Positions 53,718 to 62,992 are shown, counted from the first letter of the stretch. The stretch is DNA of 64,000 nt from Collinsella sp. AF33-16 (GCF_003475325.1 NZ_QRQC01000009.1:1-64000), one strand, 5' to 3'. The notes: generated from the sequence alone by a model not told the origin. Numbers and translations are program-made.

Positions 53718-54416
53718 CTAGCGCTTATCCCTCCGGGACAAAAGAAGTGCGGCTATAAATGCGATGATTGCAAGTGTCAGCAACACCAAAAGCAACGTGA
53801 GCGTGTTGTCGCCCGTTGCCGCCAGACCAAGCAAGCCGGGCTTCTTGCTGTCAGCAGACTGCACGGGAATCTTCTCGCCATCGTCCTCGGCGGTAATCTC
53901 CCAGCGAATGGTCTTGTTTGCGTCGGCAACCTCGTTGCCCACCGATGTCGGAACGTTTAGCTGCAAATTAAGCACCGTGCTGCCATCGCTCGTAAACGTG
54001 GCGATTTGCGTGGGATAAGCGAACGCGCTGCCCGGTGTTCCTGTCTGGAGCCAACCTGCAGAGCCATCGCCCGCCGACGCCGTTAGGGTAATGGGCGACA
54101 GCAGGCGTGCCGTCTCGTGATCGACAACGGCACGCACAAACACGCGCACCTGGGACTTTACGCCCGTGGCACGAATCTCTATCTGCTGATCACGCACATC
54201 GCCAGGCATCAGATCTTTAAAGGCCAAAAACAGATCGGGCTCCCCCGAGGAGTCCGTCGCCCCCGAGACCGTCAGCTGACGCGCATTTCCGTCATAGGCA
54301 ATCGCGGGAGTATCGGCAAACGCACGGGCGGGAACAGCGAGCGCGACCACGCAGAAAATGGCCGCGACCATGCAACGCAAGGAGCGCGCAACACCTTTAC
54401 GAATCGGGAACGCCAT
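53718..54416 (-). CDS. LAXTG-anchored surface protein of the fibre operon
   Basis: 232 residues: a signal peptide (1-35, ending ARAFA), an extracellular region of about 160 residues with a PGDVRDQQIEIRATG stretch resembling TasA/CalY-type domains, then LAATGD at 198-203, a hydrophobic helix and a SRRDKR tail. LAXTG is the class E sortase sorting signal. GGAGGTG lies 7 bp before the ATG. It is last in the operon, 2 bp behind the third TasA-like gene. It probably ties the fibre to the cell wall (inference). No sortase gene is in the window. Confidence 0.82.
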   Translation of the reverse strand: MAFPIRKGVARSLRCMVAAIFCVVALAVPARAFADTPAIAYDGNARQLTVSGATDSSGEPDLFLAFKDLMPGDVRDQQIEIRATGVKSQVRVFVRAVVDHETARLLSPITLTASAGDGSAGWLQTGTPGSAFAYPTQIATFTSDGSTVLNLQLNVPTSVGNEVADANKTIRWEITAEDDGEKIPVQSADSKKPGLLGLAATGDNTLTLLLVLLTLAIIAFIAALLLSRRDKR

Positions 54417-54418
54417 AC

Positions 54419-55000
54419 TTACGCACCTCCATGCGGCGGCACCAGCACGTCATTCTCGACCGAGCAACCCCATGCGTCGTGCACGGCCTCATCGGGCGTC
54501 GCCTGGACCGCCTGAGTGGAGATATCCACGACAAGATTGCGACCTTCGGTTGCCTTGAGCTCGGTAACCCTATTAATGAGCACGCCGGTTTCCGCGCCGG
54601 GAGCGACGGGCGACGTCCAGTAATAGAACCCGTCGCTCGCCTTAACCCAGTTATAAGCCGAGTTCGCGCCCGAGGCATCAGCCACGCTCCACGCAATCTC
54701 GTAATCCGCCTCACCCTTCGGCTCCTCCTTCGGCTCATCCCACAGGCGTGCGCCATCCTGGTCCTGCCAGTAGATATCCACTGCAGCACGAATATAGGCG
54801 GGCGCGGTACCCGTGTTCTTCGCCTTGACATCGCTTTTCACTTTGCCGTTGAGCGTTTCCTGAACCGATGGCGTCACCGACCCGATGCCGAACTGGTTGA
54901 CCAGCACGCCCGTAACCGAAAGCCAGGCCAACGTGCCTGCCGTACCGGCCAGGAGGATAACCCCCACCAGCAAGGCGATGATGCGCTTGCGCTTGGACAT
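54419..55000 (-). CDS. TasA/CalY-like exported protein with SipW-type signal
   Basis: 193 residues. The start KRKRIIALLVGVILLAGTAG followed by TLAWLSVTG is the alternative signal peptide processed by SipW-type peptidases. The domain has the usual KNTGTAPAYIRAAVDIYWQD stretch (N-x-G-x-x-x-A-Y-V/I-R) seen in TasA-like fibre proteins. It begins 1 bp after the adhesin stop, with GGAGG inside the adhesin's last codons. A minor or adaptor subunit is likely. Confidence 0.82.
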   Translation of the reverse strand: MSKRKRIIALLVGVILLAGTAGTLAWLSVTGVLVNQFGIGSVTPSVQETLNGKVKSDVKAKNTGTAPAYIRAAVDIYWQDQDGARLWDEPKEEPKGEADYEIAWSVADASGANSAYNWVKASDGFYYWTSPVAPGAETGVLINRVTELKATEGRNLVVDISTQAVQATPDEAVHDAWGCSVENDVLVPPHGGA

Positions 55001-55001
55001 G

Positions 55002-58000
55002 CTAATCCTCCTTCTTTGCTACGTTGCCGTTGCTCCAAACGTTATGGGCACGATTGCTGCCGTCGATCCATTTGTCGTTCACACGCGTGTTCGTGCAGGT
55101 GAACGTGGCATCGTTCGCGCTCGATGCAGCGGAGATAGTCGCCTGCGCCTTATCGCCCGGCTGCTTGCCAGGGACGCCGATCTGGCTGCTGTAGCGCCAT
55201 GCCCACGCTGAATCCTCCTCGACGGTGTAGATACCCGCCGGGACCGCAAGCTCGATAGCGCCGGAGTACCAGGCGGAACCGTCCTTCAGCTGCGCATCCG
55301 ATGACACCGTTACCTCAACCGTGCGCTCCTCCAAGGCGTTGCCGTCCATGCCGGCCCGGGAAACCTTGAAGCGGAACGTCTTGCCCTTCGCCCAGCTATC
55401 CTGGGTTTGCTTGACGATCTTGAGCGTATGCGTAGCGGCGAAATCGAACACCGCATTGCCATCGCTCTGAGTGCCGTCGCCCGTGAGCTTGTAGTCCAAA
55501 CGATTCGTCAGCTCAAACGAGCCCTCGCCTGAACCCGAACTGTAAAGCGAGACATACTTCCCGTTGACAGGCGCAGGAGTCTGGCCAGGAAGACCATAGC
55601 CCACGCGGTCAACGTGCACCGTCAGTTGCGTGCCCATGAAGGGCTTTGCAAAGCAAGCCTTGAACGGCGCCTTATCGCTCTTGTCATCTATCGTGTTCGC
55701 GGCATTGGGATCAAGCAACCACTTGAGCTGCCCGGTCACATTCTTAGGGCTCGCATCGTCCGATGTGTCGTTAGCGACGACCTTATACGTCACCGGATAC
55801 AAATCCATGTTGGCTGTAACCGGTTTACCCTTGAAGTCGCTCCACGCCACAGCTTTGTCGCCATTAACCCACTGCCACTCCAAGAACAACTCCTTCAAGC
55901 TGCTATCCGCTCGCTCGCCCAGGAATGCGACGATTGCGGAGTAGGCTTCGGGATCGTAGGCCACTTCCTTTGGCTCCATGACGGGTTCACCCTTGTCGTC
56001 ATAGACCGGGTTGCCGTTCTCGTCCATCTTGGGCACCTTAACTGTCTGAACAAAGCCGGCATTGCCATCCTGGCCACGCAGAACACTCGTATCGTTCGGG
56101 TCTACCGTAGCGGTGTAGATGACGTTGCCTTCGGTGTCGTGATAGCGCACTTTAAGCGGCGTCTTCTTGTACACCGCAGTGTAGGTCACGCTCTCAAAGG
56201 GCTCGCTGCCCTCGAGGGGATACTTCTCATCGTCAGTCATCAGGGTGTACTGCCCGTCATTGACATAATCGCGCGACCAGCCGACAAAGTCGTACTTGGT
56301 GCCGTCAGTGCCCTCAACCTCCTCGGCGGCCTTGACCTCAAGAGAAATCTGGTCGCCGGAATCAGTGCGGCCGAGGCTACGGACAAGATCGGGATTCGCA
56401 AGTTTAGAGTCAATGTTCGATTGAACGGTAACCAGGCTGGGACGGTAGACCGGGTACAGCTCCATGGGGGCCTTGACCACGGTAGAAGCACTCACCATAC
56501 GGATGCCCTCTGACCAAGCGACATAGCCCTTGCCAGGTGCCGGCTCGGCTTCCGTCCAGCCCACGAAGACGTTGAACTTGCCTGTATCCGCATCGATAGT
56601 GCTGACGTCATAAGTAGGCTTCGGGATGCCGCCATTAAGGTTGCCGAGCATATCGTCTTGCTGAGCAACTTTGCCGTCCACATCCGTGGCATTGAGGTGG
56701 TACACAACCGCCAACGGCGAATAGTACGCCACGAATGTATAGGCTCCGCCAGGTTCCACCGGATAAGAGCAAGTACCATGCTCCACATCGTAGGGAAGCG
56801 TCTTGATCTCGCCGTTCGGAAGCTCGATCTCAACCTTCTGCAACTTATACAGCTCACCGCCTGCTTTATAAACCGGCGTCGTAACGTCAGGGGTCACCGT
56901 TGCCGTAGCAGGATTGGTGTCCGCGTTGATAACGGGAGCGATGTTGTAGCTAGGCACATTGACCTTGTCCGTACCCTCAAAACCTGCGCGATGCAGGTTG
57001 GTGGTGTAGCTGACGTCGTACTTTGCGTAGACGGGATAGGCATCCTGCCACTGGGTGACCTTGGACTCGTCGGTCGCCAGATACGGCTCTGCCTTATCCG
57101 GATCACTCGTCACATAGGAGTCGCCGGCGACGTCGTAGATATACTTCCAGACGTCAGAATCCTTCTGAACCTCGGCGGTCGAAATCCAGCCCAGGAACTT
57201 ATAGCCAGGCACGGCCATGTCGGCATCGGTCGGAGAGGCTTCGAGTGTCAGACTGGGATTGACGTCACCATCCTTTCCGTCGTAGGGCCTTGTATTAACC
57301 GTCCTATCCTTATAGAGATGCGGATAGCAATACAGGAACGTCGGATCTTTACCTTCCGCCGTTTTCTGCTGAAGCAAGTTGCTTTCATAGCGTCGAGTAG
57401 CAGCCTGCTTTACGTTGCCATCCTTGTCATAGAAGTTGACGTCCGTGGTCACCATGGCGCGGACATAATATTGCTCTGTCGTTAAAACAGCACTCGAAAA
57501 AGGATTCTCTATATACGTCCAAGAACCGTCGTCGGGTCTTTCGAGCGTCCAAAAACTGAAGTGGTACCTATCATGTGCGGGGGAAAATTGAACTTTAATA
57601 CTTGACGCTTTCCACTCATCACTCAGTTTACCGGCTCCTGGAAAATCAGTGTCGGCAATCATATCCTTGATAGTATTTGCGCCAGTGTCGTTACGCACAT
57701 TATGCGAGTAGGCGTTAATAGGCGCAACGATTCGCGTCGCATCAGAGAGAACCGTAGTGCACTTATCCGCTGGATTCTTATCATCGTGTAACACGTGAGC
57801 GGAATCATCCGTACCAGCACCCCAATGGACAATGTTTTCACGAACATATGTCGCGCCAACGTTTTCCTCAAAGGGCGACTTGTACTTATTCCAAACCGAG
57901 CAGAGGAGCTTGCTGTCCGTTAGACCGCTATTTGTGAATGCCCGGATGTAGTAATCCACGCGGTACTCAAAGCGTGCGGTATAGGTATGCGGAACGGTCA

Positions 58001-60497
58001 GGTCCACATTGCCGGGAAGCTTGTAGCTCGGATCGCGGCTCACGCGAACATCAACCGGGGATCCATCGGCAGCCTGCTTGTTTTCATACCAACCCAGGAA
58101 ACGATAGCCGTCGGGCAGCTGGCCCTCCTCGGATATAGCTTTACCGGATACGTCGAGCACCTGTACGGTATACGCGCTTGTGCCATCTTCTGCAGTCTCA
58201 ACCTTAACGTCAGTTTTGCCCACACCGTCGCGCCGAGTCTGATCGTCGGTTGCATCCTGCTCATTGCCCTCAAACACCGTCATGATGTTCGACACATAGT
58301 CGGTGTACACCGGATAAAAATCGGTAGGGCCAAGCACAGTGATCTCGGTGCCGGCAGGATAGAACGCACCGGCGTTTTTTAACTCGGCAAGCTCAGGCGA
58401 GGTGATGGCCGCGTAACCGCCATGCATCCCGGCCTCGCCACTCGGCTGCGTCGTCCAACCGATAAAGGTGGCGCTGGCAGAAAGAGTGCCGCGGTCCGCA
58501 GGGGCAGCCGGCGTTAAACCGACGCCATAGCGGTACCAGTCCGTCGACTTGTCGTGCTCCTCGCCGCTCTGCCACGCGAGCGTCTCGCCCTTGACGTTAT
58601 AGAACAGTACCTGCGCCTCGTACGAAGCAATAAACAGGTCGTTGCCCTTAAAGGCCTCGGCCCCCTTCGCGTTATCGGCGGTATAGCTCGACGTTATCTC
58701 GTGCGCTTCGTTCTTCTGGACCTGCTTGCCAGCCTTAACGGCATCGGCATCGGTCTTGCCGTTAAACCAGGCGTTATCGGCATCGATACGGTTCACATTG
58801 ACTCCGGGCTCACGGAACCAGCCCATAAAGCGGTAGCCGCCGTTGGCCTCGGTCAAACCCTCTGGCTTTGCGGAGGTATCCTGCTTAAACGTTACCGATG
58901 TATCGCCCTGGGCCAGGCCTTGGGCCGTTCCCGCCAGCACGGCGCTCACGGCAAAGGCGTACGGATCCGAGGTCGCCTGGTCTTTGCCAAGTTTGGTCTT
59001 CTCGATTGTCGCGGTGCCCGCACCGGGAAAATCGATCGTCGCCTTAACGCTTTGGCCATGCACGGGAATTTTCAGCTTGTAATCCATCGCCCACTCATTG
59101 GGGTGCGGGGCACCCAGGGCCTTGTCGTTAGCGGTCGAGCGCATGGTGCCGGCACAGAAGTCGTAGTCGTGCTCTTCCCACAGCTCGCGCGTGGTGTAGC
59201 GTTCGTCATCCCACGGACCATAGCCATCGCCCTTGATGATGCCGTCGCCGCCAAACGAGGGGATTTTCTTTTTGGCAGGGTTGCCCTGGCTGCTGCCGTT
59301 TAGGCTCACGCTCGGCTTAAAGTAGCATTCGGTAACCGTGGCGTCACCCTTGTTGGCGCGCGCAGCAATACCGCCCAGGTTCACATCGTTTTGAATGATG
59401 GGGATCACGGCGATGGGATTATACTGACGCGAGCTCAAGTCACCCGCAAAATGGCTTCGGACGAGCTCGTTGCCCTTTTCGGTTAGAATACGACCCGCCA
59501 AGCCACCCGTCCACGCGCGCGTCACGGCGACGACGCCCACGTACGACGCGGCATAGCTGTAGCACTGCGCCGTCGAGAAGCAGTCGATAATCTTGGCGTC
59601 ACCCGCCATACAGCCCACAAAACCCGAGGCATACACGTTGTTGCCGCCCAGGGCGCCAATGGCCACGTCGTACTTATTGGTGACGTCGGTCATGCCCTTC
59701 TCGGCAATCGAGCCGTCGTCCTTACGCGTCGGCGTCACGCGGCAGTACTCGATAGTCGAGTTCTTAACGTAGCCGGCAAACGCCGCCATATACAGACCCT
59801 CACCGCCGAGCGCCTGCACGCCCGAGGTCGTATTGTTGACGGCACGGCCGCCACGGACCTCGCAGTTGTAGAGGGTGCAGCCGTCGAGCTCGCCGACGAT
59901 GAGACCGCCCTCAAAGCCTGCGTTGGTAATGAGGTTGAGAGCATTGTTGGCGCAGGTCACGTGCAGCGTGCTCTCCATGACCATAACGTTTTCGAAGCGC
60001 GTATTGACGGCCTTGCCCACGATAATGCCACCGCGGAAGTCCGCCCACACGTTGGCGTCCTTGACCAGGAAGTTTTTGATGGTGGCACCGTTGGTCTCGG
60101 CAAAAAATCCCGTATCGCGCTCGGGGTCAAAAGCGTCTTTATCGTAGTTCAGGCCCTCAACGGTGTGGTTTTGACCATCGAACACGCCCTTAAACGGATG
60201 CTCCTTGTTGCCAAACGACAGATGCTTAACGGTGTGCGAGACAATGGTCTTCATGTCGTCGCTGTCGAGCTCAATGTCGTTATCGAGATATACGTGCCAG
60301 CCGGACGTATCGCGCTCGCGCGACAGCGCCACACACGACAAAAAGTCAGCCTCGTTTTTGATGTGGAATTCGGTTTTGGCCTCGGGCACATCCTCGGCAT
60401 GCACCGCCGTCGGCAGCGCCATAACGCAGCAAAGGGCAATCGTCGCGACGGCAACTAGCCTGCTAAGCACGCCCCGGTTCATGTTCTTGATCTTCAT
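55002..60497 (-). CDS. Giant secreted adhesin (beta-helix, B-repeats, Cna-B-like)
   Basis: 1831 residues. Signal peptide 1-35 (ending AVHAED). Residues about 40-400 form a GLUG-type right-handed beta-helix (FKGVFDGQNHTVEGLNY; repeated GG-x-I/A-G motifs). Residues about 480-1560 hold diverged InlB B-repeat-like modules marked by Y-x-F-x-GW (YRFMGWF at 555, YRFLGWYE, YKFLGWIS, FVGWTEAE, FVGWSRDY). About 1689-1800 is a Cna-B-like domain (LKIVKQTQDSWAKGKTFRF; GIYTVEED). It ends NGNVAKKED with no membrane helix or sorting signal, so it must be held by a partner. GGAGG lies about 11 bp upstream. It is tightly packed between two TasA-like genes. Confidence 0.85.
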   Translation of the reverse strand: MKIKNMNRGVLSRLVAVATIALCCVMALPTAVHAEDVPEAKTEFHIKNEADFLSCVALSRERDTSGWHVYLDNDIELDSDDMKTIVSHTVKHLSFGNKEHPFKGVFDGQNHTVEGLNYDKDAFDPERDTGFFAETNGATIKNFLVKDANVWADFRGGIIVGKAVNTRFENVMVMESTLHVTCANNALNLITNAGFEGGLIVGELDGCTLYNCEVRGGRAVNNTTSGVQALGGEGLYMAAFAGYVKNSTIEYCRVTPTRKDDGSIAEKGMTDVTNKYDVAIGALGGNNVYASGFVGCMAGDAKIIDCFSTAQCYSYAASYVGVVAVTRAWTGGLAGRILTEKGNELVRSHFAGDLSSRQYNPIAVIPIIQNDVNLGGIAARANKGDATVTECYFKPSVSLNGSSQGNPAKKKIPSFGGDGIIKGDGYGPWDDERYTTRELWEEHDYDFCAGTMRSTANDKALGAPHPNEWAMDYKLKIPVHGQSVKATIDFPGAGTATIEKTKLGKDQATSDPYAFAVSAVLAGTAQGLAQGDTSVTFKQDTSAKPEGLTEANGGYRFMGWFREPGVNVNRIDADNAWFNGKTDADAVKAGKQVQKNEAHEITSSYTADNAKGAEAFKGNDLFIASYEAQVLFYNVKGETLAWQSGEEHDKSTDWYRYGVGLTPAAPADRGTLSASATFIGWTTQPSGEAGMHGGYAAITSPELAELKNAGAFYPAGTEITVLGPTDFYPVYTDYVSNIMTVFEGNEQDATDDQTRRDGVGKTDVKVETAEDGTSAYTVQVLDVSGKAISEEGQLPDGYRFLGWYENKQAADGSPVDVRVSRDPSYKLPGNVDLTVPHTYTARFEYRVDYYIRAFTNSGLTDSKLLCSVWNKYKSPFEENVGATYVRENIVHWGAGTDDSAHVLHDDKNPADKCTTVLSDATRIVAPINAYSHNVRNDTGANTIKDMIADTDFPGAGKLSDEWKASSIKVQFSPAHDRYHFSFWTLERPDDGSWTYIENPFSSAVLTTEQYYVRAMVTTDVNFYDKDGNVKQAATRRYESNLLQQKTAEGKDPTFLYCYPHLYKDRTVNTRPYDGKDGDVNPSLTLEASPTDADMAVPGYKFLGWISTAEVQKDSDVWKYIYDVAGDSYVTSDPDKAEPYLATDESKVTQWQDAYPVYAKYDVSYTTNLHRAGFEGTDKVNVPSYNIAPVINADTNPATATVTPDVTTPVYKAGGELYKLQKVEIELPNGEIKTLPYDVEHGTCSYPVEPGGAYTFVAYYSPLAVVYHLNATDVDGKVAQQDDMLGNLNGGIPKPTYDVSTIDADTGKFNVFVGWTEAEPAPGKGYVAWSEGIRMVSASTVVKAPMELYPVYRPSLVTVQSNIDSKLANPDLVRSLGRTDSGDQISLEVKAAEEVEGTDGTKYDFVGWSRDYVNDGQYTLMTDDEKYPLEGSEPFESVTYTAVYKKTPLKVRYHDTEGNVIYTATVDPNDTSVLRGQDGNAGFVQTVKVPKMDENGNPVYDDKGEPVMEPKEVAYDPEAYSAIVAFLGERADSSLKELFLEWQWVNGDKAVAWSDFKGKPVTANMDLYPVTYKVVANDTSDDASPKNVTGQLKWLLDPNAANTIDDKSDKAPFKACFAKPFMGTQLTVHVDRVGYGLPGQTPAPVNGKYVSLYSSGSGEGSFELTNRLDYKLTGDGTQSDGNAVFDFAATHTLKIVKQTQDSWAKGKTFRFKVSRAGMDGNALEERTVEVTVSSDAQLKDGSAWYSGAIELAVPAGIYTVEEDSAWAWRYSSQIGVPGKQPGDKAQATISAASSANDATFTCTNTRVNDKWIDGSNRAHNVWSNGNVAKKED

Positions 60498-60500
60498 AGG

Positions 60501-61148
60501 CTAGTTCGCCTCCGGCCAACCCACAACGTCAAGTACGTCGAGGGCGGTATCGCTTGCCTGCTGGTTTTTGGCCTGCACGGCCTGAACATCGATATCGAGC
60601 CTGAATGAGCCGCCGCGCGCGGCATCGTGGTAGTCGCCCACAAAGCGCAGCGAGTCCATGAGGCTTTCCGTCATGGCGCCGGGGTCGAGCGTGCCGCCAC
60701 GCCCGGCCAATCCGCGGTAGTAGTACCACCCATCGCCGCCGTCGATCCACGGGGACCCCTCGCCCGCGTTCACATGAAACGCAACGCTGCCCGAAGCATC
60801 CGCACTCGAACCGTCGGGTGCCACTGACGTCATGCGTAGGCGCGCGCGAACGTACTCAGGCTGCGCGCCGACGTTCTCCACGCGCACAATGCGGCTGATG
60901 TCAGAGCCCCCGGCCTTGGTGTCGGGATAGTCCCCGTGCTCGTTGGGCTCAAACGGAATCTCCTCGCCATGCTCGTTGAGCGTGTATTCGCAGACTCGTA
61001 CCTTCACGCTGCCAAACGATAGAACGTTGTTCGCCGGAACCATATCAACGGTGAAAGCCAGCGTGCCGCACAGGCACGCCAGGGCCAACAACGCCATCGC
61101 GGCAAGCGCCAAGGTGCGTTTCTGATTGTTGGAAAGATTGTTGAGCAT
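60501..61148 (-). CDS. TasA/CalY-like exported protein, second subunit
   Basis: 215 residues. The signal is QKRTLALAAMALLALACLCG with TLAFTV; the fibre-type domain follows (NNVLSFGSVKVRVCEY; ISRIVRVENVGAQPEYVRAR). It contains an unusual WIDGGDGWYYYRG segment, also found as GFYYW in the third subunit. There is no clear Shine-Dalgarno before the ATG, and a strong hairpin precedes the gene, so it should be made at a lower level than the first subunit. 3 bp separate it from the adhesin gene. Confidence 0.82.
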   Translation of the reverse strand: MLNNLSNNQKRTLALAAMALLALACLCGTLAFTVDMVPANNVLSFGSVKVRVCEYTLNEHGEEIPFEPNEHGDYPDTKAGGSDISRIVRVENVGAQPEYVRARLRMTSVAPDGSSADASGSVAFHVNAGEGSPWIDGGDGWYYYRGLAGRGGTLDPGAMTESLMDSLRFVGDYHDAARGGSFRLDIDVQAVQAKNQQASDTALDVLDVVGWPEAN

Positions 61149-61179
61149 TACGTTCGCCAGTCGTCGATCAAAGGGGGAC

Positions 61180-61227
61180 CGAGATCCCGGCCCGAAAATG
61201 GGGATGGGGAGCGGGCCGGGATCTCGG
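61180..61227 (-). promoter_or_regulatory. Intercistronic hairpin behind the first fibre subunit gene
   Basis: Perfect 15 bp GC-rich arms CGAGATCCCGGCCCG and CGGGCCGGGATCTCG enclose a 17-base loop, 12 bp after the stop of the first TasA-like gene. No U-run follows on the minus strand. Such hairpins protect or partly terminate mRNA and would raise the first subunit over the rest. Confidence 0.7.
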
Positions 61228-61238
61228 TGGAGGGGGGA

Positions 61239-61958
61239 TTAAGCCTGAGTCTTAGCCCATTCCTTGGCCTGCTCAAGGGCGTTGGTGGCAGCATCGGCCT
61301 TGTCGCCCTTCTGGTCGGCACCGAAGATGTAGCAGGAGACTGTCATAGCGGGACCTTGAACAACATCCGTATTGTTCATGCCAGCCGGGATATGCACGGT
61401 GCTGAACAGCTCACCGGTGTAAGCAGCCTTGCCATCAGCGGGAGTAAGCTCTGCAGGAGTGCTGGTGCCATCAGCGGTATACATGAACAGACCGCTCACG
61501 TACTGGCCTTCGCTACCGTTGGTCTTCACCTGGTCAGTAGCAACCGGTTTCCAGTTGGAATTAAGGGTGAAGTACGGGGTCTTGGCAAGGGCGTTTTCGG
61601 CGTCTGTCTTCACAATTGCGTTCTTCACATAGATGAACACATAGGAGCTATCGGAATCCTTGCCGATGCCGACGTTGGGGTTCTTATTGATGGTGGTGCC
61701 GGGAATCATCTTGGAGTTATCGGTCCATTTGGTCTCGAACAGATAACCATCCACTGAGGGGTCCGTGGAATCAGTGCCGGGCTTGTTCGGCTGATCAGGG
61801 TCGGGCTTCACTTCAGGCTTGTCGATGCTGCCAACCGTGAACTCATTCACCTTGGTTTGGGTCGCCGACAGCCAGGCGTAGGTACCAACGCCGGCAGCCA
61901 GCACCAACAGCAACAGGGCGGCAATGATGCCGTAGCGCTTTTTCTTCTTGTTTTCCAT
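61239..61958 (-). CDS. TasA/CalY-like exported protein, probable major fibre subunit
   Basis: 239 residues from the ATG at 61958 (AAGGAAGAG upstream). Signal: KKKKRYGIIAALLLLVLAAG then VGTYAWLSATQTKVNEFTVG, the textbook SipW-dependent type. After a Pro/Asp-rich linker the domain has SSYVFIYVKNAIV and AGMNNTDVVQGPAMTVSCYIFGAD, typical of the alternate-signal exported family. Its place just after the peptidase, good ribosome-binding site and following hairpin suggest the main fibre subunit. No disulfide pair is evident: one Cys only. Confidence 0.85.
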   Translation of the reverse strand: MENKKKKRYGIIAALLLLVLAAGVGTYAWLSATQTKVNEFTVGSIDKPEVKPDPDQPNKPGTDSTDPSVDGYLFETKWTDNSKMIPGTTINKNPNVGIGKDSDSSYVFIYVKNAIVKTDAENALAKTPYFTLNSNWKPVATDQVKTNGSEGQYVSGLFMYTADGTSTPAELTPADGKAAYTGELFSTVHIPAGMNNTDVVQGPAMTVSCYIFGADQKGDKADAATNALEQAKEWAKTQA

Positions 61959-62028
61959 CGTTCTCTTCCTTTCGAGAATCGTCTTCCCCGGCAACGGCCC
62001 CTACCGCCGCCGACGCTTTTCCCTGCCG

Positions 62029-62586
62029 CTATGAACGCCGCTCCCTCTCATGCACACGGGCATGCTTGCCCGCAGGCTCGTCGGGAACCATCCGATCGAG
62101 CACTATCGACGCCGTGATCAGCAGCGCCAGAACGGCCACCACAACAAGCAAACCAGGCATCGTCGTGCAATAAGCGTTGACGAAGCCCAGGTAAGGGACA
62201 CGAAAGGAAACAGTGCCGATCACGCGCGAAAATGGCGTCTGCTCGGCATCGTGCATGATGCTTCCGTCTGCATTTTTGTTTGCAATGCCCTGCGTGCCGA
62301 TCATCTGCGCAGCAGGGTCGATCTCGTACACCTGGTGCGTCACCACGGCGCCATCCGATCGGTAAAAGGTTGCATTGTCACCCACGGCAATATCCGCTGG
62401 CTCAACCTGGCGAACAAACACCATGGAGCCAACGGGAAGCTCGGGTTCCATAGAGCCCGAGAGCACAGCAAAGGGCATGTATCCAAATGCGCGAGGCACA
62501 AAAGAAACAACGGCAAGGGCTATGACAAGCGCGAACGCCAAGCTACTCAAAAGTGCAATAAATCGTTTGAGTCTACGCGCAGCCAA
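62029..62586 (-). CDS. SipW-type signal peptidase I
   Basis: 185 residues, ER-type (S26B) signal peptidase. The nucleophile is Ser45 in VLSGSMEPELPVGS. The general base is His84 in VVTHQVYEID, in place of the lysine of ordinary bacterial enzymes, and GTQGIANKNADGS corresponds to the conserved G-D-N-x-x-D region. Two membrane helices, one at each end. The start appears to be a TTG with GGGGG about 13 bp upstream, which is weak. It heads the operon and should process the three TasA-like preproteins. Confidence 0.88.
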   Translation of the reverse strand: MAARRLKRFIALLSSLAFALVIALAVVSFVPRAFGYMPFAVLSGSMEPELPVGSMVFVRQVEPADIAVGDNATFYRSDGAVVTHQVYEIDPAAQMIGTQGIANKNADGSIMHDAEQTPFSRVIGTVSFRVPYLGFVNAYCTTMPGLLVVVAVLALLITASIVLDRMVPDEPAGKHARVHERERRS

Positions 62587-62712
62587 AGTGATAATTCATC
62601 CCCCTTGAGGCCCTATTCGACCCATCCAAAGGTCAGCAAGTTTCAACAGGAACCGCAAGGCGCTTGAAAAGTGAGTCCGAAATAAGCCAATTTGGAATCT
62701 TTTCGTAATAAA

Positions 62713-62741
62713 AACATAGCGATGTGCTACACATTTTTCAA
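62713..62741 (-). promoter_or_regulatory. Promoter of the fibre operon with spacer dyad
   Basis: On the minus strand TTGAAA (62736-62741), 17 bp, TATGTT (62713-62718), about 125 bp upstream of the peptidase start. The spacer holds a perfect ATGTG-CTA-CACAT dyad (62722-62734) that could be an operator. Confidence 0.55.
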
Positions 62742-62884
62742 TGTTTTGTCGCCAAATGCTACCTATTTTGGCGTAAGTGGTCATTTATCCCCAAATTAGT
62801 CTGTTCTATCCAATATCTGTGACTAACCCCCTACGCAACTTCCCCATAGAGGGATCGATTTTTTGCGAAACTAAAATAATGGTA

Positions 62885-62894
62885 CCCCCCCCCC
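62885..62894. repeat. Poly-C tract
   Basis: A run of ten cytosines about 145 bp upstream of the candidate -35 box of the fibre operon. Such tracts slip during replication. The surrounding stretch 62587-62992 is AT-rich and contains no believable gene. Confidence 0.7.
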
Positions 62895-62992
62895 ACATTA
62901 AAAGAAACTACTGGAAGTGCCATTTATTTCCGACCCCCTTTTACCGGAGTTTTATGACGGCCCCATGTAGTTCGCAGCCCATAATCCTCTGA

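Noticed and set aside
55614..56513. Long plus-strand frame of 299 codons opposite the adhesin gene
   Set aside because: The minus-strand adhesin has a signal peptide and repeated domains; the opposing frame is a shadow produced by GC-rich codon use.
62596..62784. 62-codon minus-strand frame upstream of the signal peptidase gene
   Set aside because: It lies across the candidate promoter, is AT-rich, and lacks a ribosome-binding site or family features.
62777..62992. 71-codon plus-strand frame over the poly-C tract
   Set aside because: Low-complexity composition, no ribosome-binding site, no motif.
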